Of a stretch of DNA of 64,000 nt, positions 34,901 through 46,755 are shown in pieces (position 1 is the first letter of the stretch; every line of letters begins with the position of its first letter). The translations under genes and the position numbers were made by a program. The notes under the pieces were generated by a model, which was not told the origin of the DNA, made no database searches, and saw only the letters and a program-made list of their open reading frames with translations. The stretch is from Diphasiastrum complanatum. Taxonomy: Eukaryota; Streptophyta; Lycopodiopsida; Lycopodiales; Lycopodiaceae. Location of the stretch: contig CM055097.1 in the NCBI GenBank assembly GCA_029204225.1, forward strand, positions 28,075,192 to 28,139,191. Direction: 5' to 3'.

Positions 34901-35619
34901 TGTTGGAGGGTTTGTGGATCCCAATGCAACCCTAATCCTAGTTAATAAGTGAGAGGGATTTGGCACCCTGCGTGTGTAAGTCCAACCCGATGATCACATA
35001 GAGATTTGATTAATTAGAAAGTTAATTAAAGGACTGTAGGCTTTTTTGCGGGACTTTTAATGCCGCATGGCCTAAATGTCAAGTTAGTGAATAAAGTAGG
35101 GGTTCCCACCAAAACTGGTTTAAAAATCAAATTCAAATTGGTTCCCTACATTTTTTGGAACTTAGATTATAACTGGCTACTATAAATAGTGGTAAAATCG
35201 AGTTTGTAAAACGTTTTCTATCTTTGTTTCAATGCAAGCAGATTGGCTCTCTTATGGAATGGATTTGTGAATGTCCTTGCTCTCGATCTCTTTTCCTCCA
35301 TCTCTCATGTTCCTTTTGTATTTGCTAATTGTTGGATCTGAAGCTTATTGGAATTGCTATTTCTTATGCTTTTTGTGAGAGAGAAAGGGAGAGAGAGAGA
35401 GAAGGGTAAGCTATCATCATTGTGGATCATAGTGTTAAGGTTGCAGGGTTAATGCGTAGTGTTACTGGATCTTAGTGTTAATTGTGGATCATCTATGCAT
35501 GCTAAATTTTGATTTATGTTATCGTTCTCATGGGATCGAACCTCCGCGTGACGACTATCTCCTTGATGCTTGTGTGCTTGGATCTTAGGTTGAGGATAGA
35601 ATAGGAATAAAGCCACTCA
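34901..35619 (+). repeat. Gypsy LTR copy A, left arm of palindrome
   Basis: Starts TGTTGGAGGGTTTG at 34,901. It resembles LTR copy C (47,890-48,679) along its length, with the same promoter-proximal 'cttatggaatggat', 'ctttgatttatgttatcg' and GA tract. It is inserted after 'ccaattccct' of the third 'caccaatcaatcacc' module. It pairs with 35,624-36,367. Confidence 0.85.
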
Positions 35620-36367
35620 ATTTTGGCTTTATTTCCTATCATATCCTCAATCCAAGATCCAAGCACACAAGCATCAAGGAGATGAAGTTAATCATCACGT
35701 GGAGGTTCGATCCCATGAGAACGATAGCATAAATCAAAATCCAACATGCATAGATGATCCACAATTAACACTAAGATCCAATAACACTACGCATTAACCC
35801 TGCAACCTTAACACTATGATCCACAATGATGATAGCTTACCTATCTCTCTCTCTCTCCCTTTCTCTCTCACAAAAAGCATAAGAAATAGCAATTCCAATA
35901 AGCTTCAGATCCAACAATTAGCAAATACAAAAGGAACATGAGAGATGGAAGAAAAGATATCGAGAGCAAGGACATTCACAAATCCATTCCATAAGAGAGC
36001 CAATCTGCTTGTATTGAAATGAAGATAGAACATGTTTTGCAAACTCTAGTTTACCACTATTTATAGTAGCCAATTCTAACCTAAGCTCCAAAAAATGGAG
36101 GGAACTCAATTCAAAAATTGGAGGGAACCAATTTGAATTTGAATTTTAAACCAATTTTGGTGGGAACCCCTACCTTATTCACTAACTTGACATTTAGGCC
36201 CTTCGATATTAAAAGTCCTACAAAAGGCCTAAAGTCTTTTTATTAACTTTCTAATTGATTATATCTCTATGTGATCATCGGGCTGGACTTACACACGCAA
36301 GGTGCCAAATCCCTCTCACTTATTAACTAGGTTTAGGGCTGCATTGGGATCTGCAAACCCTCCAATA
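35620..36367 (-). repeat. Gypsy LTR copy B, right arm of palindrome
   Basis: Reverse complement of copy A with few differences. The arms close on 'aaagcca' / 'tggcttt' with an 8-base loop (35,616-35,623). Its own 5' end, read on the minus strand, is TATTGGAGG (TG changed to TA). It is preceded on the minus strand by element interior (36,368 onwards), so it is a 3' LTR. Confidence 0.85.
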
Positions 36368-37220
36368 GTATCTCCCACCAAGGCAAGAACTGTGGCATAA
36401 CTGGAAATTGAATTTGTGGATTGGAATCCAAGACTTGAGCGGCCGCTTTTTCGTAGTCTTTGATAATTGATTTTGCCTTAGCCAGCTCAGTCGATGTCGT
36501 ACGTTTTAATTTATCAAATCTTTCTTGAAACCCTACCAATGAACTTCAGCAGGTTTCAACCTTCCTGAACAGGTATCAGGATTTCATCCGGTGAGACTGG
36601 ACGATCTGGTACTTGTGTTTGGAGGTAAGTGTCACATTCAAAAGTGGTCGCATCCAATTCACCTTGAAGGCACTCTCATTCAAGCTCAGCCATATCCAAT
36701 TGACCAGCCAACAACAACACTGGTTGTTTAGCATCTTGGACCACTTTGTCCACTCGGTCTTGTGATGTTGTCAATTCTGAAGAGTCGCCACATATCCTTC
36801 AAGGTGCTCAACAGTTTGTTGTGCGTTCTTCAGGGCGGCTTCAGACTTTGTCTCATATTGCTTGGCAATCTTGAGCTCCCAATTCAAGTATCACTTTTTG
36901 ACTTATCAAGGTATTTTCTTAACCTAGTTTAGATATCCGTATTTTCATACCCTTTTTCTCATCCAACATGGTCTGAATCACTCGCGTAAGATTACAGACT
37001 AAACTCAATGAGTCACTAGAATCCACGTACATGGCCGCAATATCAACAAGAGGAGGTAATCCTAATCCAGACGAAGGTTCTCAAAATGGCAACTTGCTGC
37101 TAACATCAAAACATGTAGTAACTCTGGAAAAGAACCTCCGACCAACTTAGTATAGGGAAATCTGAGATAGATGTATGATCTGAAATCTCGACGAAGGTTT
37201 CTAAGACTGTATGTACAAAA
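36368..37220 (-). pseudogene. Gypsy interior fragment next to LTR B
   Basis: On the minus strand ELAKAKSIIKDYEKAAAQVL (36,333-36,539 frame) is nearly the same as the plus-strand ELAKAKSIIKDYETAAAQVL at 46.9 kb. It then jumps to the WWEIL end next to the LTR, so the intervening part is deleted relative to the 46.76-47.89 kb copy. Upstream (to about 37,200) further homologous but frameshifted sequence is present. Predicted coiled-coil composition; gag-like or accessory role unknown. Confidence 0.65.
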
Positions 37221-37334
37221 TATGACCCAAAAAGTGATTTTCTAAGTCATTTTTCATCAAAAATTGAAGAAAGATTATAAATTATGTTTATAATAGATTG
37301 TTAGAACTATTTAAGATAGTGTATGTGTGTGTTT

Positions 37335-38335
<1,001 letters not shown>

Positions 38336-38935
38336 GGTAATTGTATGTTTGAATTTGCTTATAATAATCGTTCAATTGTGTAATATAGTGTTATTTTTTA
38401 ATTGCTTGTGCATGTGACAAAAATATTCAAAAAAAAGAGAGCAAGCGTTTAAAGAGCGAGCAATTGCACGTTTGCACTTAAGCTTCGAGTGAGTTTACCG
38501 GTGAGTTTGTGTTGTTTCAGTTTGTTTTATTATTGGAATACGTTATCTAACATAGTAAAAAATTAAATGTAATTCATAATTTTTATTTTGTTCAAAGCAA
38601 TATCGAATTTTACCGCATACACTAGCAATTAGTTAATATGCAAAGGCGAAATGTAGATAATTAAAATTCTTAATCCTAGGAAGGTGTGTAGCCCTTACTT
38701 TTCTCCCGTTAAAGGCGAGGTTCTAATCTTTCCAACTTGCATGGAAAAACCTACACGTTGCAGAGAGGAAATATGTGGTGACATTCTGAAATAGAACATA
38801 ATCGCAAAGGTTCGGGTATTATAATTATCACATTCAACTCTATCTATAAAAGTATACCTAAAAAGTATTGCGATGAATATAAAAAAGAAGAAGAGTGCAA
38901 GTGAATCTAAGTATTAATAATCATAGATCATTCTC
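38336..38935. other. No gene seen
   Basis: AT-rich sequence with no readable domain. Confidence 0.4.
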
Positions 38936-39247
38936 ATCATTTACATCAATTTCATCATCACACAAGCCTTGACACTCATCTGAATCTAGGTCTAGGTATA
39001 ATCGTTAATTTTCGATCGTGTCTCTTTGATGATGTGAGCTACCCTCATATTCAATCTCCTCTTCTTCTAATTCCATCTCATCCAAACGTGGGGGCCTCAA
39101 ATTACCCCCAATTTGGTCTTGTACGATCGTAGGAATCTCATCATTTCCATTTGTATCTTCTTCTCCAATCATTTCGACATCATTTGGAGTTTGGATGAGT
39201 GGTTCAGGTTCTTCCAAAACGTCGCCAAAATTGGGTGCATAAAGCAA
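38936..39247 (-). pseudogene. Acidic coding fragment, possibly transposon-derived
   Basis: The minus-strand frame 39,005-39,247 reads YAPNFGDVLEEPEPLIQTPN and then EMELEEEEIEYEG. Just beyond its stop another frame gives LYLDLDSDECQGLCDDEIDV near 38,945-39,000. Strongly acidic tails like these occur at the C-terminus of some transposase genes, and a CACTA-like end lies 0.7 kb away. Not recognised with confidence. Confidence 0.3.
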
Positions 39248-39429
39248 TGCAATAAAATATTGTTATTCATAATGGACATGAAGGAATGCAATAAAATATA
39301 AAATGAAAAGTAATTTAAGAATGAAAAGTACCTCATGCTTAGTTTGTTGTTTGATCCAAATGTTGATTGCAGCTCAAAATTATTGTTTAAAAAACAATTC
39401 ATGAACATTGCTTCTCCAAGAACTCAACT

Positions 39430-39976
39430 CCAAGAACAACCCGATAAAAATGCGCGCATTATTTTTTACGCATTTTTTATTTATTTTCACCTAATTTGGG
39501 ACGACAAAATCTGGCATCCAAACGCATCGGATAGACTTCGGACACACGTCGAACCTTTTTTTTGATCATTCTGTTAACAAACATCGGATTCCGACGTGTT
39601 TCTGGGACGCCGGAATCCGACATCCAAGTAGATGTCAGATGGGCGTCGGCCATCCGTCGGACCATTTTATGAATCATTCTGTATTTACAGACATCAAAAT
39701 CTAACAGGTTTTTCGGACGTCGCAATGCGACCTCCACGCCGGATCACAGCGACGTCGCATTGCGACGTCCACGTCGGATTGCCCTTCATCGATCGGGATT
39801 TTTGTTTTCGGATTCCGGCAACTTGTGTGTGTCAGATTGCGAATGTTTTAAGGACGTCGGATTTCGACGAACTTATAGCGATGTGTTTTTTCGACATCCG
39901 CCACGAATTTAAAAAAAAATTAAACTCGCGATTCACGTCACAAAACACGTCGTAAATCGCAGCGGGTGTTGTAGTG
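39430..39976. repeat. CACTA-like transposon end with ACGTCGGA subterminal repeats
   Basis: Terminates TTGTAGTG at 39,969-39,976 (CACTACAA on the minus strand), followed by TAA as a possible 3-bp target duplication. The 500 bp inside hold more than ten direct or inverted copies of 'gacgtcgga', 'tccgacgt' and 'gcgacgtc'. The matching opposite terminus is not present nearby, so the element is probably truncated on the left. Confidence 0.6.
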
Positions 39977-39979
39977 TAA

Positions 39980-40570
39980 AGGTTGATCTTTGATCTCCAT
40001 TTAGTTTTTTTGACAGGAATCGATCATGGAGGTGATGACTTCCTTGATGGTGATTTCTTGCGAGAAGTCTTACTTGAAGTATCATACTTGACTTTTCCCT
40101 TTTCTTTATCCAATAAACGTGGTACATTTTTAGAATCAACTTTTCGAGATGATTTTTCCCATTTCAAGACCGTATTATAATGTTGCTTAGCTTGTTTCTT
40201 TGGCATTGGTCCTACCATCTTTTCTTCCTTCAATATGACTGCCTTTGGCGGCTTTATTGTTGGTTCATCCGAAATATCTCGAACTTCAAATCTTGTAGGA
40301 TCCATGTGATTGAGAATCTACTCATACGTAAGTTGTGCATCTCCATCGTAAGTCAAGGCATAACTAACATGTATTAAATCATCTTCAATCGGATCTGGAA
40401 TTGAATTAGTTGATATCCAAGCTAAGTTCATCATATTCAATGGAAAAGTGATCGGGATATTCAAAGTTCGATCAAGTAAGAAAATTTCGCTCAATTCGGA
40501 TTAATTATCTGTTAGTCGATATTTTCGCACGGAAAATCGGGCTAATATTGAAGCTTAAGTTCGTAATAAC
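39980..40570 (-). pseudogene. Fragment of the 1-4.3 kb Gypsy family
   Basis: The minus-strand frame 40,024-40,305 starts MDPTRFEVRDISDEPTIKP and aligns end to end with the plus-strand linker at about 1,950-2,270 (MDPTRFGVRNVPNEPIINSP), including the Lys/Ser-rich tail. Upstream on the minus strand, ITFPLN and the following AWIS segment near 40,430-40,460 match about 1,808-1,845. A TAG replaces Glu just before the MDPTRF start. Confidence 0.88.
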
Positions 40571-40847
40571 TGAAAGAACCGGCATGTAAATCCCGGTTGT
40601 TAGATAAAAATTGGCACAAATTTGCCTTAGAGTGGGTCTCAGCCTGTCCTAAATGAGGCTAGAGCAAATTTTGCGGAAATGGCCGATAAATATTTTACGG
40701 CTTTTCAAAAAAATGGCCAGTTGTAAAAAAATAGCCAGTATGACCGTGCTAAAATCCCACCATGTACTGAGTCCATTTTTTACTAATATATGATCACTCA
40801 GTGTATTTTTTAGGGAAACCGTGTTGTCGTGGGAGCCCTAGTCATGA

Positions 40848-41877
40848 ATGAAAACATTAAAATGTATGTATAATGTCTCTCATGGGGAAACATCAAAACG
40901 TCCATGTCTTTATTACATGAAAGATTGCTACCATATGAATTTGGGACGATCAACAAACATTGGCCCAATACGAGAAGCTGAAGATCCAAATATGAAAAGT
41001 GTTCTGCCAATTCCATTAAAACATGTTCACATATGCACATTGCATGTTGAGGTTCTTATTATTGAAAAACTTATTTATCTGCATATTCTACTAGCATGGA
41101 ATCATAAACCGGAGTCTGTGGCTAAAGCAGCAATTAGGAGGTTGGAAATAGTTCTGTCAAATGCATGACTACATAAAGGGAATGTCACGATTGAAAAAAG
41201 TGACAGACTCTCCGGGAAAAAAGGAAACGTTCCTAATAAGCCATCAATTGGAGGTGCTAAAGCAAGAAGATTTTTATCCAATCACACATGCAAAGAATCA
41301 AGTGTCAGATTTAAAGTTTGGAGCGAAATTGTTCAAGCTACACGAACATTGGAAAGAAGTAATCGAGTGGAAAAGGGACAAGTGTGGACCAACTTAGACA
41401 AACTCATAGGTGTTAAGAAAACCTATCATCGAAGGATATGAGGACTTTGTAAAATCATTGCACCACATTTGTAAAATCTATACATGATTGTTGGGGAAAA
41501 GACAACGTTACTCATTACATGGTGCTAATCTATATCATTATCTGGTACTTTTCTCATTCAGGCTTATATTTTTTTCTATTGATGTAACTAATCAAAACTA
41601 TTGTTTGCAGCACATCCTTCTTCATCATGCAACTTATTTTGCAAAGGAATATGGGAGCTTAAGTATTTGGTCATCACAAGGCATGGCAAAATCTCATTGG
41701 CAAGCAAGGGGAATATTTCATAGAGCAACAAATCATGGAGGACACAATTCAAGAAATAAATATTTAGTTCAACTTTTTCAGTGGTTTTATAGAAAAGCAC
41801 AATTTAGATATCAAGCTAAAAACTCGCCAAGTATTATGATATTTCGAAAGGCATTCAAATTCATAACAAAAGAGTGA
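40848..41877 (+). pseudogene. Unrecognised multi-frame ORF region, plus strand
   Basis: Three consecutive readable parts: 40,848-41,168 (ends AAIRRLEIVLSNA), 41,161-41,470 (one frame reads GNVTIEKSDRLSGKKGNVPN, then SEIVQATRTLERSNRVEKGQ), and 41,600-41,877 (EYGSLSIWSSQGMAKSHWQA, then TNHGGHN and a basic WFYRKAQFRYQ tail, stop TGA). They lie in different frames, so the gene is frameshifted or contains introns. I do not recognise the family; the composition suggests a transposon-encoded protein. It ends 150 bp from a convergent minus-strand region. Confidence 0.4.
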
Positions 41878-42024
41878 TCCTTGTAATATATTAAAAATAT
41901 ATTACAGAAAATTATTTAATTATCATCATCATCCTCTTCAAGATTCAGACGGATGGTTTTGTCATGAAGGAATAATCTCTTTTCATATGGATCCAAAATT
42001 TCTAGATTTTTCCTCTTGCTCATA

Positions 42025-43396
42025 TCAATGTAACTCAAATAAAGAGCCATTGTAGTTGATCTTTTCGTATTTCGCAAAAATTATTCTATATGTTCCTCTT
42101 GCGTACTTATGGCCTCCTAAACAAACTGATAACGATTTGATGGCCATAATGACAGTGGTTGCATATGGATTAAAAGATGAATGATATACACAAATCTCAT
42201 TATTTTGAAAGTGTTTCAAACAATGAGATAGAGACACATCTTTTCTCCCGGCTAATACACCACGGACGCCTCCATGTCTCATACCAAAGGCATTTATTTC
42301 AATAGCATCTTGTAAATGAGAAAAAAAAAAATTTAGAATTATACATAACACTGCAAACTCAATAAGAAAACTGAACAATATCAATACCAATATAATATCT
42401 ACGTACTAGATCATAATCATCGTAATCAACGATGTTTGTTCTGCTAATGTCATGTCCTCCAATGGCCCCTACATTTTCGGAGGAGATATATCTAGGCCTT
42501 GGGGGATATTTTTTTTGGAATTCCAAAAATTCTTCGTCTGTAGGCAAAGTTTTTTCATAGGCTTTAGATTTTTCAATCATGGTCTCCAAGGCCTCATTGC
42601 CAGATTTCCATTTGCCATCTTTATCATAATATATCTCACTTTCAAGGTCATCATATGAGTAATCAACAATGTCAGAAAATTCAATAAATTTTGAGCAAAA
42701 ATTCAGAGGATTTCATCCTCTCTCAAATTCAAAACATCTTCTATATCATTAAATGAAATATAACTTTCATTATTTATAAAATATAACGGAACATCGAGTA
42801 GAGTTAATTGATTAACAGAAGATGTAGATGGAAGAGAATCGGAGAGGATTATAGAACGAGAGAGAGTTTTTTGATAATCTGAAGTCATAGATGCTTCAAC
42901 TTCAACCCCTATATCAGTATCTGCATCATCTACATCAACTGGAGCAGATGCAGATACTTCGATCAATGGAACAGTTGAAGATTCAACAGACTTATCATCT
43001 GGAATTTCAGCAAATATGTAAAAGACAAATGCCATTCCTTTGATAAGCAGGCGACATATTCTTTTGTGGATATCACAATATATATTTCTTTTGAAATAGT
43101 CATGCAGTTTAGAGTACTTTCTATTGTATTTATGTTTAGAGGATGGTTGGGAATGCACAAGGTCCTGAAAATAAACGAAACAAAAACTATGTATATCCAA
43201 AACAAGAGTACTAATAATCTGAGAAAAATTATCAAGATAAGATATTAAATTATAACGATTTTCATAAACTAGTTTATCGATATCGAAGGGAGCAAAAAAA
43301 AAATACTAGTAAAATACTCTAATTTCTTAGATGGAATGTCACTGATATTAAAAAAATCTAGAAGTTTGTTATCTGAGGACATGGAGGAACTAGCCA
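42025..43396 (-). pseudogene. Unrecognised ORF region, minus strand, convergent with previous
   Basis: A likely start at 43,394-43,396 gives MASSSMSSDNKLLDFFNISD. A 9-base A run at about 43,294-43,303 needs a one-base shift to continue into FDIDKLVYENRYNLISYLDN and the frame 42,703-43,200 (ends NDIEDVLNLREDEIL). A further frame (42,359-42,660) holds EFQKKYPPRPRYISSENVGA. A probable intron (donor GTACGTAG near 42,405, acceptor TTTACAAG near 42,312) leads to the last part, NAFGMRHGGVRGVLAGRKDV, ending at 42,025. Family not recognised. Together with 40,848-41,877 it may be the coding part of one mobile element. Confidence 0.4.
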
Positions 43397-43409
43397 TATT
43401 GAACCTGAA

Positions 43410-44780
43410 ATTGGTTCAACGCGACAGAATGATATTGGTAGAGGAATGAACAAGAGTACGCGCATTGATCCGATATCGTTAGGACAAGATTGAAATTTGC
43501 CATGAGCACACGTCAAAAGTGGCTGATATCGATTCAACGCGTCTGAATGAATCCGATCATGCACTTTTTGGAAAGGCTCGCATCGATTCGATATCGCAAG
43601 ATAGAAAGAAAACAAAAAGACTAGTGAATTCAGAATAAAAGATCACAGAATTAAAATATGGCAAGTGGTGCCCATATTTATAGCCAATTCTTGTTGATCA
43701 TAGTCATACATTTGTCAAATAATGAATTGAGAAACACAGCCTATATTTATCCACCAATCAGAGTGAGACAAATTTGTACCTATGCTAGAATACATTAACT
43801 AGTCTATCACTAGATTCAACGAATCATCATTAGCCCTGACCCTAGAATCTGTACCTGCATCAGAATACATTAAATATTCAATCAGTAGCCTCCTCGAATA
43901 ATCATTAAACAAATAATAAACAAATGATAAACAGACATCATTGAAAAACATGTACGAGGAGAATTATTACAATCTCTTGTCCTATTTAAGCACCATCAAG
44001 ACGAAATTTTTTTTCTTTTGAGATAATGTTCATTCAGAACATTTTCATTAGTCGTTCATAATGCGCTCCAATTAATTTTTTTGTGTATTAGATATCGGAT
44101 CAACGCGCCTGACAGAAGATGGTTATTCTCCATTTGGACTGCGCGTGTCGAATCACTATTGTAGGAACAAAAATATTTTTGAAATTTTGGAAACTATTGG
44201 ACCCCATTATGCATGCTCAAAGCTTGATTCGGTAGACTCTTCATAGTGTCCAAAATTACGCAAAAGCTATCGAGTCAAGCTTTGATCATTCATATTCCAT
44301 CCAATATCGGTTCAGCGCGCAAGAATATCACCTCTGGTTTTTACATGCTGTATATGCGCGTCGATTAGCTATCGGGTGAAATACTAGCTTTTGGAATTTT
44401 CAAAAATCATACTGATTGGATATAAAAAAGGTCAGATATTTATAGCTTAACCTTGGTACTTTACAATATACATGTCGTTTTTCAAAATCACTTTTAGAGT
44501 CTGGTAGCGAATGGGCGCGCGCGAGTAATAGCGGATCGTAGCAAGTTTGTTACGAACGCGTTGAATCGATATCGCATGGATGTAGAGAACTGTAAGAACT
44601 TTAAACAAAAAAATTTCAGCGTCGTCCATCAGTATATATAGAGAAAATCCGAAATGATTGCAAACATGGTGGGTTGGATGTTCGAGGTTCGGATTACGAT
44701 GATGATTACTCTGAGGCTTGTCAATCAAATCAAACTAAATATCCATCTATCATCAAAATGATTAGTCGATATCGAGTAAA
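43410..44780. repeat. Cluster of GATATCG-TTCAACGCG motifs
   Basis: Full or partial copies near 43,412, 43,460, 43,523, 43,581, 44,090, 44,301, 44,355, 44,555 (inverted) and 44,763. Best examples are 'gatatcgattcaacgcgtctga' (43,524) and 'gatatcggatcaacgcgcctga' (44,091), with the inverted 'gcgttgaatcgatatcgc' (44,558). No long frame is present. The cluster occupies the 5' flank of the minus-strand gene at 42.0-43.4 kb, as expected for transposase-binding subterminal repeats or a promoter array. Confidence 0.6.
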
Positions 44781-44859
44781 CCAGAATTAATTTGAACAAA
44801 AGTATGGTCACATCTACAATTAAAGCTACAAAAATATAGTCACATCTACAATTTATTGC

Positions 44860-46172
44860 TGATCTTTTATGCATGAGAATTCTTTAATTAAGATCGTGGC
44901 TAGTTTAAGTGTTGACACTGAAAATGTTAACCCTTATTCTAAACAAGAACTTAATTCTATTATGAAGAATTCAGATTTTAAAGTTTATTTATGTTTTTAT
45001 AATGATATCATTTGCCTCAATGATGAGGAACTTAACATAAATTCCATGAGTATACCCAGGGAGAACACTACAGAATTTGAAGTTTTTTTAGACCTTCCTG
45101 TAGGTTTACGACCAGAAAGGACAGTTGATCATAAAATTGAACTAATGCTTGGAGCAATTCCAATTGCACAACGTCCTTATAGGATGAGTGCATCGGAAGA
45201 GGCTGAGGTAAGTAGACAATTACATGATTACCTAAAGTTGTTGAGAAGCTTTTTCAACTATACGGGCTGCCTTGCGATATTGTCAATGACCGTGATCCAA
45301 AATTCACTGGGAATTTTTGATAAGCAGTATTTGGAAAGTTGAAAACAACTTTAAGTATGAGTTCTACATATAATCCAGAATCAGATGGTCAAACGAAAAG
45401 GACCAATCAGATGATGGAGGATATGCTTCAAGCATATGTGGGCCATCGACAGTCTGATTGGGCACAGGACCTTCCACTGGTGGAATTTGCATATAACAGT
45501 GCAAAACATTCAACGACTGGATTCTGCCCTTTCATGCTTATGTATGGTTTTCAATCTCGATGACCAATTAGTGTTGACATGAAAACCTACGGGTGCAAGC
45601 CGCAGCTGATTTCCTTGCGGATATGCAAGAAATGTTACAACTGGCTAAAGAAAGCATAAGAAGTGTCCAAGATAGGGCAAGGCACTATGCTGATCTATCT
45701 CGGAAGCACAAGGTATTCATGGTCAACGACTGGGTATTTTTGAGAGTCCCTAGTCACTCTAGGGGCTTGAAAACTGGTAAGTGTGCAAAGTTGGCGCCTA
45801 GGTATTGCGGTCCTTTTAAGGTTATCCAAGTGATAAACAAGGTCGCATACAAACTAGACCTTCCAGCTAACGTTGGAATTCATCCTGTTTTTCACGTTAG
45901 TAAATCAAAACCCTCGTTAGAGGTTGGGGAGACCATGCTCCCTATGCAAGATCTAGTGGAACTTCTTCGTGATGAGTCTGTGAGTGGACCACCTGAACCC
46001 GAGGCAATTGTTAATAGTTGGCAGAGGACTCTACGGAGTAGAGTGCTTTGGGAATTTTCAGCCAGGTGGAAGGGCAAATCAAAAGAGGAGGATACTGGGA
46101 AAAGGAAGCTGATCTCCAAAAGAATTTTCCAAATTTTTTCCTACAAGAAAAAATTTAAGTTTGGGGGAAGGA
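44860..46172 (+). pseudogene. Internally deleted chromodomain Gypsy pol
   Basis: Protease-RT linker and start of RT (VFLDLPVGLRPERTVDHKIE, then YRMSASEEAEVSRQL) run to about 45,235. The frame then jumps directly into the integrase core (VEKLFQLYGLPCDIVNDRDP by frame change, then YNPESDGQTKRTNQMMEDML). So RT, RNase H and the integrase N-terminus are deleted. The integrase C-terminal part (45,593-46,195) has [32 protein letters not shown] and a chromodomain-like [15 protein letters not shown] followed by [11 protein letters not shown]. Chromodomains guide integration to chromatin. A polypurine tract and LTR follow. Confidence 0.88.
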
Positions 46173-46173
46173 A

Positions 46174-46755
46174 TGTTACATACCTATGTAACTAGCAGTA
46201 CTTCGAACCCCTACAGGTCCATTTAGCATTGGGGGCTAAATGGCAAGTGACCCTTGGATAAGGAATATCCTTAAAATTGAGGGTAGGTGCCTTAGATTAA
46301 GGTACTAGTTTCCTTGGATAAGAGCAGGTAGGTGTCTATACCTTGGATGGAGGTATAGAACCTAGAGAGAGAGGTCTTAGAAAGTCATTGATGACTATAT
46401 TTCTAAACCTTGGGCCTCAACCTTGAACCATATGACTTTATTGGTCTTGGACCAAAGTATACATGCACAACTTGGGCAATGGGTCCTAGTAGGAGGGCGC
46501 CCTCCTAAAGGGACCATTGAGTTTCAAGTTCCACAAGAATAGTAATCAAAGAGTCATAAGTTATGGAAGATATCTGATGACCTTCCATAAGCCTATGAAG
46601 GCTCTTGAACTCCTCTAGGCCTCTCTCTTTCTCATTGGATGTGTATGAAACTCCATAGTGTATTGGAGAGAACTAAATGCCATCTATATAAGAGGAGTAG
46701 GGTGCCCATTGGGAGGGAGAGAGATCTCTTTATGCGACCACCCTTGAAAGAGACA
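46174..46755 (+). repeat. 3' LTR of the chromodomain Gypsy
   Basis: Purine tract 'gggggaaggaa' (46,163-46,173) precedes TGTTACATACC at 46,174. A candidate TATA box 'tctatataagagg' lies near 46,684. The right end is cut by the next element near 46,750. No 5' LTR in the window. Confidence 0.7.
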
